A DNA stretch of 64,000 nucleotides from Corynebacterium kroppenstedtii. Lineage in GTDB: Bacteria > Actinomycetota > Actinomycetes > Mycobacteriales > Mycobacteriaceae. The notes below the pieces were generated by a model. It did no database searches, was not told where the DNA came from, and worked only from the letters and a program-made list of their open reading frames with translations. The stretch covers positions 62,001 through 126,000 of the forward strand of contig NZ_QFRA01000002.1 in the NCBI RefSeq assembly GCF_003243515.1, in the 5' to 3' direction. This document shows positions 20,562 to 29,223 of the stretch, one piece after another; positions within the stretch are counted from its first letter, which is position 1; each line of letters opens with the position of its first letter. A program made the translations under genes and the position numbers.

Positions 20562-21002
20562 ATGCCTACCCCTAAGAAGGGAGCCCGGCTCGGAGGATCC
20601 CCATCCCACCAGCGGAAGATCCTCTCTAACCTGGCAGCCCAACTTTTCGAACACGGAGCTATTCGCACGACAGACGCCAAAGCTAAGTTGCTGCGGCCGT
20701 ACGCCGAGAAGCTCATCACGAAGGCGAAGTCCGGCACTCTCGCTGATCGTCGCAACGTCGCGAAGTTGATCCCGAACAAAGAGATCATCTCCGTACTTTT
20801 CGACGACATCGCGCCGAAGGTTGCCGACCGCAACGGTGGCTACACCCGCATCATCAAGCTGGAGAATCGCAAGGGCGACAACGCCCCCATGTCGCAGATC
20901 TTCCTGGTGACCGAGGAACTGGCGTCCAGCGAAGCCAGCCGTGCAACCCGCGCCGCAGCTTCCAAGAAAGCTGAAGAAGAAGCAGCTTCCGAGGCGGAAT
21001 AA
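20562..21002 (+). CDS. rplQ: 50S ribosomal protein L17
   Basis: L17 lies at the base of the 50S subunit near the exit tunnel. The 146-residue product begins [20 protein letters not shown] and has the [19 protein letters not shown] motif, with an acidic Ala/Glu tail after residue ~120. ACGAGGAG precedes the ATG. truA normally follows directly; here 3.5 kb of other DNA intervenes. Confidence 0.98.
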   Translation: MPTPKKGARLGGSPSHQRKILSNLAAQLFEHGAIRTTDAKAKLLRPYAEKLITKAKSGTLADRRNVAKLIPNKEIISVLFDDIAPKVADRNGGYTRIIKLENRKGDNAPMSQIFLVTEELASSEASRATRAAASKKAEEEAASEAE

Positions 21003-21014
21003 TACGTGCAAAGG

Positions 21015-21041
21015 GCTCACCGTGACGTGTTTGCGGTGAGT
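21015..21041 (+). terminator. Hairpin after rplQ
   Basis: CTCACCG (21016-21022) pairs with CGGTGAG (21034-21040) around an 11-base loop, just past the end of the ribosomal operon and before convergent genes. No clear T-run follows, so its strength as a terminator is uncertain. Confidence 0.45.
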
Positions 21042-21270
21042 CTGGTACAGCGCCTCATACAGTAGTGACTTGCATGGATACGATTCCACGCAGGTCACTG
21101 CTTTATCTACGATATCTATACATTCTTAGGTCCTGTCCCACGGTGGCAGGTTGGCCTCGGCCTACTGTTGCCATAATTGTGGTGGCCGTTATTCACTATT
21201 GCGACCCCTATGGCGCGCTGTCCCAGATCTGTTGTTTTGACTCCCGTAGCCGACCGTCACACTACGGTGT

Positions 21271-22483
21271 TCAACCGTGACGCGCTGCCCCCGGCCTGCC
21301 TTGCCTATCAGCTGTTGTCCAACAATTCTTACCCCCAATTAATACGGTGCCGATGAGCAAAACTATCCACCCGAGCATGGTCCAAGACAATAAAATTACT
21401 CCCACCACATGATTTGGTGAAGAAATAAAGGGATTTATGGGAAGAATAGCAGCAAACGCTGCTCCCAGGACCGCTCCATCAGCCCAGCTCCAGTGCTTGA
21501 GAGTCGCTAAAACCGGGACAAAAAACAAGGTGTAATACTGTTGCCCTAAACTTCCGGCCAGAACGGCAGCGAGGAGCAGTGCTGTCGATGTTGTCGGCAT
21601 AAAGATTTGTGGCTTCTCCGCGTAATATATCCAGGCGAGGAAAACCGCCAGAAGCGCTGCAACGACAACCAGCGCACGGAGGAAAAATACTACGGACCCC
21701 GGCCAATGCTGACCTAACCCAACGCCGACGATTGATGCATTAGCATAGTCCCGCGGTGTTCTTATGTACGGCACCAATGTTGTTCGGTAAACGTCAGCGT
21801 CTTTAACTAGGATGTAGCCGAGAATATTAAAGACGATAGGGACCGCCACGGTAATTCCGAGCGATTTCCACATTTTTCGTATAGCAACAAGCAGAAGTAG
21901 GACAAAGAAGAACGGTTTGATTAAACCTACGAAACCGAGAGCAACTCCCGTGTGAACTGTTCTTTGTTTAATGAGCCCGTTTATCACCACGGTGAGGAGA
22001 AAGAAACAAACTCCGTTAATATTGGAAAATGTCAAGGTATTTGTAACGTTTTGGTAAAATACGCAACTGTCACTGCTGCGGGGAAAAGAAAACCACCCAA
22101 TCTGTGCCCTGCAATATGGAAAAGCAGAGCTATTCCGGCGATGATGGCAATAGAATTAGCCAGAACAAACCACCACCGGGATATGTCCACATTAGATGAT
22201 ATCCATCCCACGGGTGAAAGAAGAACCGTCGCCCCTGGGGAATACAAATAATGAGGATCTTTTGTTGACAAATCCTCGATATAGACCGGGTGTCCGTGAA
22301 CGAAGTTGACTATCGCCTGGTGAAGGTTAGAGAAGTCGTCTACTCGGTTTGGATCATTGAATGGTCTGATAAAACTCCGCCAGAGTACTGTTATCAGGCA
22401 GAAAGCCCACGCTGCAATCGTTAGGCCGTGGTAGTTCTGAAGCTGGTTATGGGTGTGGGGTTGAGCTTTGCTTTTTCAGTCAT
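21271..22483 (-). pseudogene. AftC-like arabinofuranosyltransferase (GT87), frameshifted
   Basis: Two minus-strand frames together read like mycobacterial/corynebacterial AftC. The first carries DPHYLYSPGATVLLSP and ends at AYFTKTLQIP (stop ~22032). The second resumes immediately with TFSNINGVCFFLLTVVINGL and runs through PYIRTPRDYANASIVGVGLG to 21271. The NINGC/V and PHYLYPPG motifs are AftC hallmarks. A second break is likely at ~22425: MTEKAKLNPTPITS is in a third frame, upstream of NDPNRVDDFSNLHQAIVNFV. AftC adds alpha-1,3 arabinose branches to cell-wall arabinogalactan, with about ten membrane helices. With one certain and one probable frameshift the gene should be dead. It lies between rplQ and truA and is more A/T-rich than its neighbours. 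Confidence 0.75.
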
Positions 22484-22781
22484 AGTTAGACTGCTGTCGG
22501 CGACGAGGTGGCTGAACCGAATGTCGTTGGTCTGCCCGATCATTAACATCTGCTGTGTGGGTAGTACGTCTGGCATGAATTGATTTATTGGGCATCGCTT
22601 GCGTCCGGACATACCGGGGCATTGTCCAGTCTCCTAACTCCCGACGGCGCCGGGATTCCATACATCAGTTGCCGATTTTGAACGACGAAAGTTTATTCTA
22701 TTAACCTTAATTATCCTTTATTAATGGACGACCATTACGGCAGCCGTTCGTCTCATTGACGTTGGTCAAAACTATAAGCGT

Positions 22782-23444
22782 TTATACTCCGCATGTACCC
22801 TGATCACTATGAGTCGACGTATACGCAGGCGAATAGTAGTCACACACCGTCGTCTGGATCACCGAATCTGTCGCAACACCATCCTTCACGGTGAACGTTA
22901 TCGGGGTCCCCGGCTTCAACATGTCATCGTATTTTTTACCTAAGGGTTCACTGCTATCCACTGTGGCCGTGATGGTGCCGTTTGATGGATCACCGGTCGT
23001 CGAATTAATGGTGAGTCTCGCGTCGAAATCCTTCTCGATAGCTCCGTTGTAACCGATAAATTGGCCAGCTCCATTCGGTTGAATCTTTAGGGTTCGACCA
23101 TGTCCAACCCAGTCGCCGACAGCCCATCCAATCTCTCCACCGGTAGCGGCAGCTGCTCGCCCGGATCTTGCCTCATTCGCAGTAGGAGGTTGTTGTGAAT
23201 GTGGATCGGGCTGGTTGTTGGAAGTGGGCTCGGTACTTGTCGACGTCATTGTCGATGATGACGACGAACTGCTGGACGCTGAGGATGATAAAGACGTGCT
23301 ACTAGATGATGACGAGACAGAGCTGGATGAAGTGGACGAAGACCCGTCATCCGAACAGGATGCCAGGTTAAAACCTGCGACAGTGACGACACCGATAACG
23401 GTAAGACGTGTGAACCCTGTTACGCGGCGATGAACAGTGTGCAT
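22782..23444 (-). CDS. Ser-rich secreted lipoprotein, unknown function (paralogue A)
   Basis: A 220-residue protein I do not recognise. It has a signal peptide with lipobox-like LASC near residue 30, then about 35 residues of almost pure Ser/Thr (a disordered surface linker), an Asn/Pro/Gln segment, and a ~110-residue C-terminal domain. The domain begins WAVGDWVGHGRTLKIQPNG, the same pattern as its neighbour at 23780 (WVVGHWYGHRRFLNINPDG). The domain ends with paired Cys (TTVCDYYSPAY ... QGTCGV), probably a disulfide outside the cell. It should be anchored on the outer face of the membrane. Confidence 0.75.
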   Translation of the reverse strand: MHTVHRRVTGFTRLTVIGVVTVAGFNLASCSDDGSSSTSSSSVSSSSSSTSLSSSASSSSSSSSTMTSTSTEPTSNNQPDPHSQQPPTANEARSGRAAAATGGEIGWAVGDWVGHGRTLKIQPNGAGQFIGYNGAIEKDFDARLTINSTTGDPSNGTITATVDSSEPLGKKYDDMLKPGTPITFTVKDGVATDSVIQTTVCDYYSPAYTSTHSDQGTCGV

Positions 23445-23779
23445 GAACCTATGCCCTTTTGGGAAAACCTAACGGAGTTGAGATAAGACACCCCAGCGCA
23501 CATAACAATGGGGATCAGTTTAGCCTGGGCGATGTCTATGACACCGTGAATACTATGCCTCGTTAAATTATAGCATCGTGGTGGCTCCTTCGAGGTCACA
23601 ATCCGATCACAATGGGATCAGGTTTGCGTGTGTGTGAATGGCCGTACGGGTTGAGGGGCTTAAGTTGGGGTGCTACCCACAAGGTGGATGGCGTTCGCGG
23701 ATCGGGTTGAGTGATCAATTGCCTGCTCACAGTGCCTTCATGTACTGCTACTTCGACCGTTATGCGCCACACATGGGAG
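23445..23779. other. Intergenic, no gene seen
   Basis: A 335-base gap between the two lipoprotein paralogues, with short open frames lacking any family or ribosome-binding site. It must hold the promoter of the gene at 22782 on the minus strand, but I see no clear boxes. A run near 23563 (TCGTTAAATTATAGCATCG) is A/T-rich. Confidence 0.4.
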
Positions 23780-24436
23780 TTAACCTCCACACATTGGCCT
23801 TGTTCCGTACTCGGCCTTATATTCAGGCAGTTCCGTCTTGCAGTAGTTCAAATATCCGTGCGCACCCGCTACCCCGTTTTCTACTTCGTAGTCGTAGATC
23901 TTTCCGGTAGGGTCGGGTTGATCACGGCTGCTAACCACCTTCAAAGTCATGGTCCCTCGTCCACCGTTTTCGGAAGAATCGATTAATTGAATAGCTTGAT
24001 CACTACCCGACAATCCGGCGGAAGAGAATATTATTAAGCTCCCGGAGCCATCCGGATTAATGTTGAGGAATCGGCGGTGGCCATACCAGTGACCAACAAC
24101 CCATGAGGGAACGTCAGCGGCTCCTTGATCTGCGGTGTCCGCGTTGTTCTCTTGTTCCTCTGCGTCAGTATCTGAGCGATCAGAATCGGGATTGGGTTGG
24201 TTATCCTCGGACTCGTCAGTTGTCGATTTCATCGACGTGCTAGCGGTGCTGCTGTGGGTACTTGATGAAGCAGACGACGTGGTTGCTGGCGTCGCTGTCG
24301 AGGAGCTGTTGTTATTGTCATTCTTCGAGTTACAGCCGACGAGTACAGTGCCAAGGGTAGCGCTCAAGCATAGTGTGGCCAACTGTTTACGTACGCCAAA
24401 CCGTTGTTGTGTGGGGAGCCTTGAGGGGAAAGTCAT
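23780..24436 (-). CDS. Ser/Asp-rich secreted lipoprotein, unknown function (paralogue B)
   Basis: A 218-residue lipoprotein. The ATG at 24436 (MTFPSRLPTQQ) is preferred because TAAGGG precedes it. A signal peptide ends in lipobox LVGC, then a Ser/Thr/Asp/Glu-rich linker of ~75 residues, then a ~110-residue domain starting WVVGHWYGHRRFLNINPDG. The domain matches paralogue A at the WxVGxWxGHxRxLxIxPxG signature, in GTMTLKVVSS/GTITATVDSS and in GKIYDYEVENGVA/GKKYDDMLK, and also ends with two Cys. The pair arose by tandem duplication. Both sit in DNA inserted between rplQ and truA. Confidence 0.75.
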   Translation of the reverse strand: MTFPSRLPTQQRFGVRKQLATLCLSATLGTVLVGCNSKNDNNNSSSTATPATTSSASSSTHSSTASTSMKSTTDESEDNQPNPDSDRSDTDAEEQENNADTADQGAADVPSWVVGHWYGHRRFLNINPDGSGSLIIFSSAGLSGSDQAIQLIDSSENGGRGTMTLKVVSSRDQPDPTGKIYDYEVENGVAGAHGYLNYCKTELPEYKAEYGTRPMCGG

Positions 24437-24494
24437 GGTTCTACCCTTACACATCCAGTAAACAGGTGTGAAGGAATGGGAAATCTAGCCTCAG

Positions 24495-25457
24495 GTGGCC
24501 CCGAGTGGCCCTGACATACCAGCGCTGTTGCGAGTGGCGTATAACCGATACAGTGTCAGCGTGATTCCGAATGATAACGCTACCGCACAACCGGAACCGG
24601 AGTGCACCGGCAGCAGGAACGATCTGGTGCGTCTACGCCTCGACATTGCATACGATGGCTCTGATTTCCATGGGTGGGCTCGTCAAAACGATGTTCGCTC
24701 GGTTCAGGGGGATATCGAGCAGGCCTTTCAGACTGTGATGCGCCAGCCGGTGCAGCTCGTTGTCGCTGGTAGGACGGATGCGGGGGTCCACGCCTCGGGC
24801 CAGGTGGCACATGTTGATATTCCGCGCGACATTCTGAGCACACGAAGCATCCACAACGATCCGTCGACGTTGGTGTCACGCTTCGCCCGGCTGCTGCGCC
24901 CCGACGTTCGCATTCGCGCGTGTTCCTTTGCGTCCGACGGCTTCGACGCGCGTTTTTCCGCGCTCCGGCGCCATTACGTATATCGCGTGACGACGAATCG
25001 CGCCGGGGCCTTGCCGACGCGGGCCCGTGACACCGCCGTGTGGGGCAGGCCAGTGGACCTCGATGCGATGAATAACGCAGCTGAGGTACTCGTCGGCCTT
25101 CATGATTTCGCTGCGTTCTGTCGCGCACGTCCCCATGCCACAACCATTCGTGACCTGCAAAATTTCTCATGGCATGAGGTGTCCACCGCGGCGGAGCCAG
25201 ACGTCTACGAGGCACACGTGACGGCCGACGCGTTTTGTTGGAACATGGTGCGCTCCATCGTCGGAGCGTCGTTATCCGTGGGGGAGGGGAAGCGGCCGGA
25301 TGGGTTCATGGAGGACATGTTGGCCCATGATTCGCGACACCCCATGGTTCCTGTCGCTCCGGCGAACGGACTGACGCTAACGGGCGTCGATTACCCTGCT
25401 GACGATGAGTTAGCTGCCCGCGCGGAGCAAACTCGGGGTATCCGATCGCTCGATTAG
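24495..25457 (+). CDS. truA: tRNA pseudouridine(38-40) synthase TruA
   Basis: Modifies uridines 38-40 in the anticodon arm. The product has the TruA hallmarks: LDIAYDGSDFHGWARQ, catalytic Asp in VVAGRTDAGVHASGQVAH, ALRRHYVYRV, and FCWNMVRSIVGASLSVGEGK. Start is uncertain: GTG 24495 gives 320 residues, while GTG 24561 (VIPNDN...) gives a length closer to the family; neither has a strong ribosome site. Its 3' end overlaps the convergent gene at 25410 by 48 bases. Confidence 0.95.
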   Translation: MAPSGPDIPALLRVAYNRYSVSVIPNDNATAQPEPECTGSRNDLVRLRLDIAYDGSDFHGWARQNDVRSVQGDIEQAFQTVMRQPVQLVVAGRTDAGVHASGQVAHVDIPRDILSTRSIHNDPSTLVSRFARLLRPDVRIRACSFASDGFDARFSALRRHYVYRVTTNRAGALPTRARDTAVWGRPVDLDAMNNAAEVLVGLHDFAAFCRARPHATTIRDLQNFSWHEVSTAAEPDVYEAHVTADAFCWNMVRSIVGASLSVGEGKRPDGFMEDMLAHDSRHPMVPVAPANGLTLTGVDYPADDELAARAEQTRGIRSLD

Positions 25458-26435
25458 CTGCAGGAGGTCGGACGCGTCCATGACGGTGTGGACCTCCCGC
25501 CACCGCTGCGAATCGGACCGTCGGACAATATCGATACTCGTCTCCGCCGAACCATGCGTGATCGCCCACGTAATAGAGGCATCGCTGCAGTCCCAAATCT
25601 CCAGGTCAGCGTTGCCTTGTGGATGAAGTGAACTCGTTCTTGTCGACGATTGACGCTGCGTGGCGTCGAAAATCGAATCGACACTACATTCCCCATCGTT
25701 GCTATCGGACGTTGTTCCACCTTCAGGAGGAACGACGATCGTGAACTTGGTTGATACCCATTCGCCGGGCGAATCAGTGATGACAGTGACGCGCCGACCA
25801 GCTGCTCGAACGGACTCGGCCAAACGTTGCGCAGCCCTACACTGCAGCGAAGGGTCACCAGTCTGGTCGGCGCTGCTCGAGACGATAGCGATACGGCCAG
25901 ATGAATCCGGAAGGGCGACGGCACCAGTCGCAACCCTAGCCGGAGTGTGGAGAGGCTGGTTGTCTGGACTGTTCTGACCATCCTCAGTCAGTGCGCGGAC
26001 GTCGCGAAGGTAGTCATCCCATCCAGGTTTCTGGCCCGCGTCGGGAGAAACCCAGGCTTGCCACCCACAACTGTGAATATATGAAATGACCTGCGAAGAA
26101 TCGGCGGTGGGGAGCTCCACAAATAGTCGCCACGTGGTGGTTGGCTGATCAGACGAGTGGTTGTCCCAGTCAGCGATAACGTCGGCACCAGTATGTGCCG
26201 TCGAGCTCAGCATGATCGGGCAACGCACAACACGGTGGAGGACGGCGAGCATCACGGGAGCGGAATACGCATGAGTGAGGGGATAAAGCTCGAAGGTCGT
26301 TGAGCTCTGGCCGACAGTGTTAGATGCACCATAGCCTGCACGAGTCGATACTGTGGTTGAGCCCCACGGCCATCGCCAAAATAATCCGATAAATATTGGG
26401 CCGACGCAGGCGATGACGACGAAAAAATCCCCCAT
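25410..26435 (-). CDS. Membrane protein beside ESX-4, possible EccE-like component
   Basis: A 341-residue protein with one N-terminal membrane helix (residues ~4-20, VVIACVGPIFIGLFW) and a large soluble part. The segment TWRLFVELPTADSSQVISYI followed by HSCGWQAWVSPDAGQK resembles the soluble domain of EccE, where a WR..VEL strand precedes a helix and GW. The C-terminal half has a Rossmann-like repeat (RIAIVSSSADQ; RRVTVITDSPG). Its place between truA and the ABC/eccB genes suits an ESX-4 accessory gene. The EccE assignment is an inference from pattern and position; otherwise it is unknown. It overlaps the convergent truA end by 48 bases. Confidence 0.5.
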   Translation of the reverse strand: MGDFFVVIACVGPIFIGLFWRWPWGSTTVSTRAGYGASNTVGQSSTTFELYPLTHAYSAPVMLAVLHRVVRCPIMLSSTAHTGADVIADWDNHSSDQPTTTWRLFVELPTADSSQVISYIHSCGWQAWVSPDAGQKPGWDDYLRDVRALTEDGQNSPDNQPLHTPARVATGAVALPDSSGRIAIVSSSADQTGDPSLQCRAAQRLAESVRAAGRRVTVITDSPGEWVSTKFTIVVPPEGGTTSDSNDGECSVDSIFDATQRQSSTRTSSLHPQGNADLEIWDCSDASITWAITHGSAETSIDIVRRSDSQRWREVHTVMDASDLLQLIERSDTPSLLRAGS

Positions 26436-26515
26436 AGATACCCCTTAAAATAAGAAAGGTGGCCGTCGTTGAGCGGCCAGAGCAATCTTATAAGAGATTC
26501 TGGAAAGCGGAAAGG

Positions 26516-28264
26516 CTATAAGAATTTTCGGACTTTCGCGAAAATTTCGGGATAGCGCGAATCAATTCGTTTTGCGGACAGGGCAATCGAGCCAGCGAGC
26601 ATCGCGAGGTCCACATTCAGGGAATATGCCGCCGCAAACCAAGCACCGGTGAGACCGATCAGTGGAACAGCAACCGCCGGACCAAGAATAATGGTGAATG
26701 CAGCCAGTGCAATAAGCATTGCCACGAAGGCAGGGCCGGACTGCCGTCCGTTGTTCCTCATCGTATTAACGCCGGGTTTGACGGCGGGGAAGGGATTATA
26801 GGCGGAGAGGAATAAGCCGACCGCGGGTCCTGCAAAAACTCCACCGAGGCACGCGCCCGCAATAATCGCTTTCTGGTTGGGGGTGAAATCCGCGAAAAGC
26901 ACCATGATGACCAGGCAGGGAACCAGCAATAGGACATCGAAAATAATGACCGCAATAGCGCGAGCAATAACGATATCTTTTCCGCGTGTTCCAGCTACCA
27001 TATGAACCCAGTTAGCTGGACCATCCATACCGATATCATTCGAAGCGAAGTTAGAGTTACCAACAATCGCAATATACAGGGAACCGACAACTGGACTATT
27101 GTTTCCAGTGGCAATCCCCATTATCAAGAATATGAGCGCCATGATCGGGAAACTCAAAATTGCGTATTTAAAACGAACATCTCTCACCCAATATTTCAAC
27201 TGACGTGAGAATAGCGCGCCGACGACAGTGTGGGGAACTCCACGGAGGTAAAAAGAGTCTCGAGGGGAAACATCTTCAGATTTCCCGGACGTATTGGCGG
27301 CGGACGCGAAATCACGATCGACTGACCGCGACCACAGGTATAGGCCGGCAATAATGAAAACAACTGTGAGGACGGTCCGGATAACGAGGCTGATCCACGC
27401 ATGCTGGGTGGCGTCGTCTATCATCGCCGGGCCTGAAGCTAGAGGTGTCCAGCCCGCAATACGAATAACCCATTTAAGAATAGTGTCGGTTACCGAGGAG
27501 GCGAATCCAGAAGCGAAAATCTGAATAACAATGAAAACAGAGAGGAACAGAAAAGTGACAATGAAATATAGCCAGTTCCGGCGTGAACGGTTACCTCCAC
27601 TAGAACTCGATGTCACAATCAGCGCTTGATTAATAACAAGGAGACACGAAATTCCCAAAATTAATCCGACGATCCCAATGGCCGCCGTGAACCATTGTCC
27701 CGTCGCATTACCTGACAGAATGACTGCGACCATCGTGGCTATGGTGACACCAATAGCAATAATCGCACGACTCTGAACAACGATGGTGGGCAGTAATGCC
27801 CTCACCAGCGACGAAGGTTTAAGAGGGAATTGCGCTAACTTAGCTGGCTGAACCGTATTTTCCCCAGCTGGCCATATAAAAGCCAACACAAGCAGGGTCG
27901 TGGCTCCGAGTGCTGCGAAGGCGGTCCATGGATTGTCGGCGACAGGTCCACTCATATTGCCCGCCGGGTGTGCACCGACCGCAGCCGCTGAAAACCGGCC
28001 CGTTCTACGAGCAATATCGACGCAAGAGCTAGCCGTAAACGCGACTCCCCCTATTGCGTACAGCGTCGTCATAATGACAAGAACCCATTGACTAGCGCCC
28101 TCGTACCAGGACTTTTTCCATAACCGCATATGCAAGCGGAAAACCGCAGAACGGATTTCCTTATCGCTAGCGTGAAATGGTTGAGAGGGCGACGCGGATT
28201 GAGCACGTGTCGATGGAGAACCCGATATAGGCTCCGCACTATTCGGATTAATCGGCTGACTCAT
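26516..28264 (-). CDS. ABC-2-type exporter membrane subunit
   Basis: A 582-residue integral membrane protein. A ~45-residue cytosolic start is followed by about 12 to 14 hydrophobic segments with a charged central loop (SRSVDRDFASAANTSGKSED). It lacks an ATP-binding site; the ATPase is the gene immediately upstream on the same strand. The ATG at 28264 overlaps the ATPase stop (ATGA at 28261-28264), a tight coupling that fixes the start. This architecture is typical of exporters of drugs, lipids or peptides; the substrate is not readable. The pair sits inside the ESX-4 region, between the eccE-like gene and eccB. Because the partner ATPase is frameshifted, transport may be lost. Confidence 0.8.
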   Translation of the reverse strand: MSQPINPNSAEPISGSPSTRAQSASPSQPFHASDKEIRSAVFRLHMRLWKKSWYEGASQWVLVIMTTLYAIGGVAFTASSCVDIARRTGRFSAAAVGAHPAGNMSGPVADNPWTAFAALGATTLLVLAFIWPAGENTVQPAKLAQFPLKPSSLVRALLPTIVVQSRAIIAIGVTIATMVAVILSGNATGQWFTAAIGIVGLILGISCLLVINQALIVTSSSSGGNRSRRNWLYFIVTFLFLSVFIVIQIFASGFASSVTDTILKWVIRIAGWTPLASGPAMIDDATQHAWISLVIRTVLTVVFIIAGLYLWSRSVDRDFASAANTSGKSEDVSPRDSFYLRGVPHTVVGALFSRQLKYWVRDVRFKYAILSFPIMALIFLIMGIATGNNSPVVGSLYIAIVGNSNFASNDIGMDGPANWVHMVAGTRGKDIVIARAIAVIIFDVLLLVPCLVIMVLFADFTPNQKAIIAGACLGGVFAGPAVGLFLSAYNPFPAVKPGVNTMRNNGRQSGPAFVAMLIALAAFTIILGPAVAVPLIGLTGAWFAAAYSLNVDLAMLAGSIALSAKRIDSRYPEIFAKVRKFL

Positions 28265-29114
28265 GATGCTAACCACCCCAAACTTCCTTCAGCGAGTCTT
28301 CCGCCACCGACGAGGTTGAGGAATGTATCGGTCAAACTCGATCCATTGCGCACCTCATCGGTTGTTCCGCTAGCCAAAACCCTGCCATTTTGCATAATCG
28401 CAACGTGATCGCACAGCCCCTCAACAACTTCCATCACATGCGAGCTCATAATGACAGTTCCTCCGGCTTTGACGTATGTCGTCAAAATCGATCGGATAAT
28501 TTGAGCCGACACAGGATCAACAGCTTCGAGTGGCTCGTCGAGAATAAGAAGTTCGGGGCGATGAATAAGTGCCTGAGCTAGAAGAATCTTCTTTGTCATC
28601 CCGGCCGAATAATCAGCGACAATTTTATTTGCAGATTCTTTGAGATCGAGAACCTCGAGTAATTCATTAGCGCGTTTCTCGACGATTCCCTCATCCATTC
28701 CGCGCAGAGCACCAGAAAATTGGAGAAGTTCTTTTCCTGACAAACGATCAAAAGTGGGTAAACCATCAGCCAAGAGCCCGAAAGTTGCTTTTGCTGCCGC
28801 GGGCTTATCCCACACATTAATTCCATTGACCCATACAGAACCCTGGTCCGGGCGGAGGAGACCGGTGGACATCGTGATCGCTGTGGTCTTTCCCGCACCA
28901 TTAGGGCCGACGAGACCGTAAAACTTCCGCGAGGAATGTCCAAGTTCAATTGATTAACAGCTGGTTTCCCGCGGAAAGCTTTGTAGAGGTTACGAAATGC
29001 CATAGCGCACGATGTCGGATCATCCGAGAGCGGCGCGACATGGGGTGCATGGGGTGAAGGGGTAGGGGTATCGGAAGCGGCGTCGTTATCCGGTAGATTC
29101 TCCATGCCAGCCAC
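28261..29114 (-). pseudogene. ABC exporter ATP-binding subunit, frameshifted within Walker A strand
   Basis: Partner of the exporter at 26516. The frame from 29114 gives AFRNLYKAFRGKPAVNQLNL and then garbles at GSF. The next frame reads YGLVGPNGAGKTTAITMSTG (Walker A) and continues with the signature YSAGMTKKILLAQALIHRP, Walker B LLILDEP and the H-loop His in IMSSHVMEV to 28261. The break is at 28920-28923, a run of four A on the plus strand (TTTT in the gene); five would restore GSFYGLVGPNG. One base was lost, or the run was miscalled. Otherwise it is a complete ~284-residue ATPase. Confidence 0.85.
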
Positions 29115-29223
29115 ATTAGCTGAAGATGAAGTTCTGTCCTGGCAATGATGTAGGTTATGGAGTGCGCAGCGAAACCTGTCAACTATGCAGGATCTGCAGA
29201 AAATGGGGGATTACGGGGGAATC

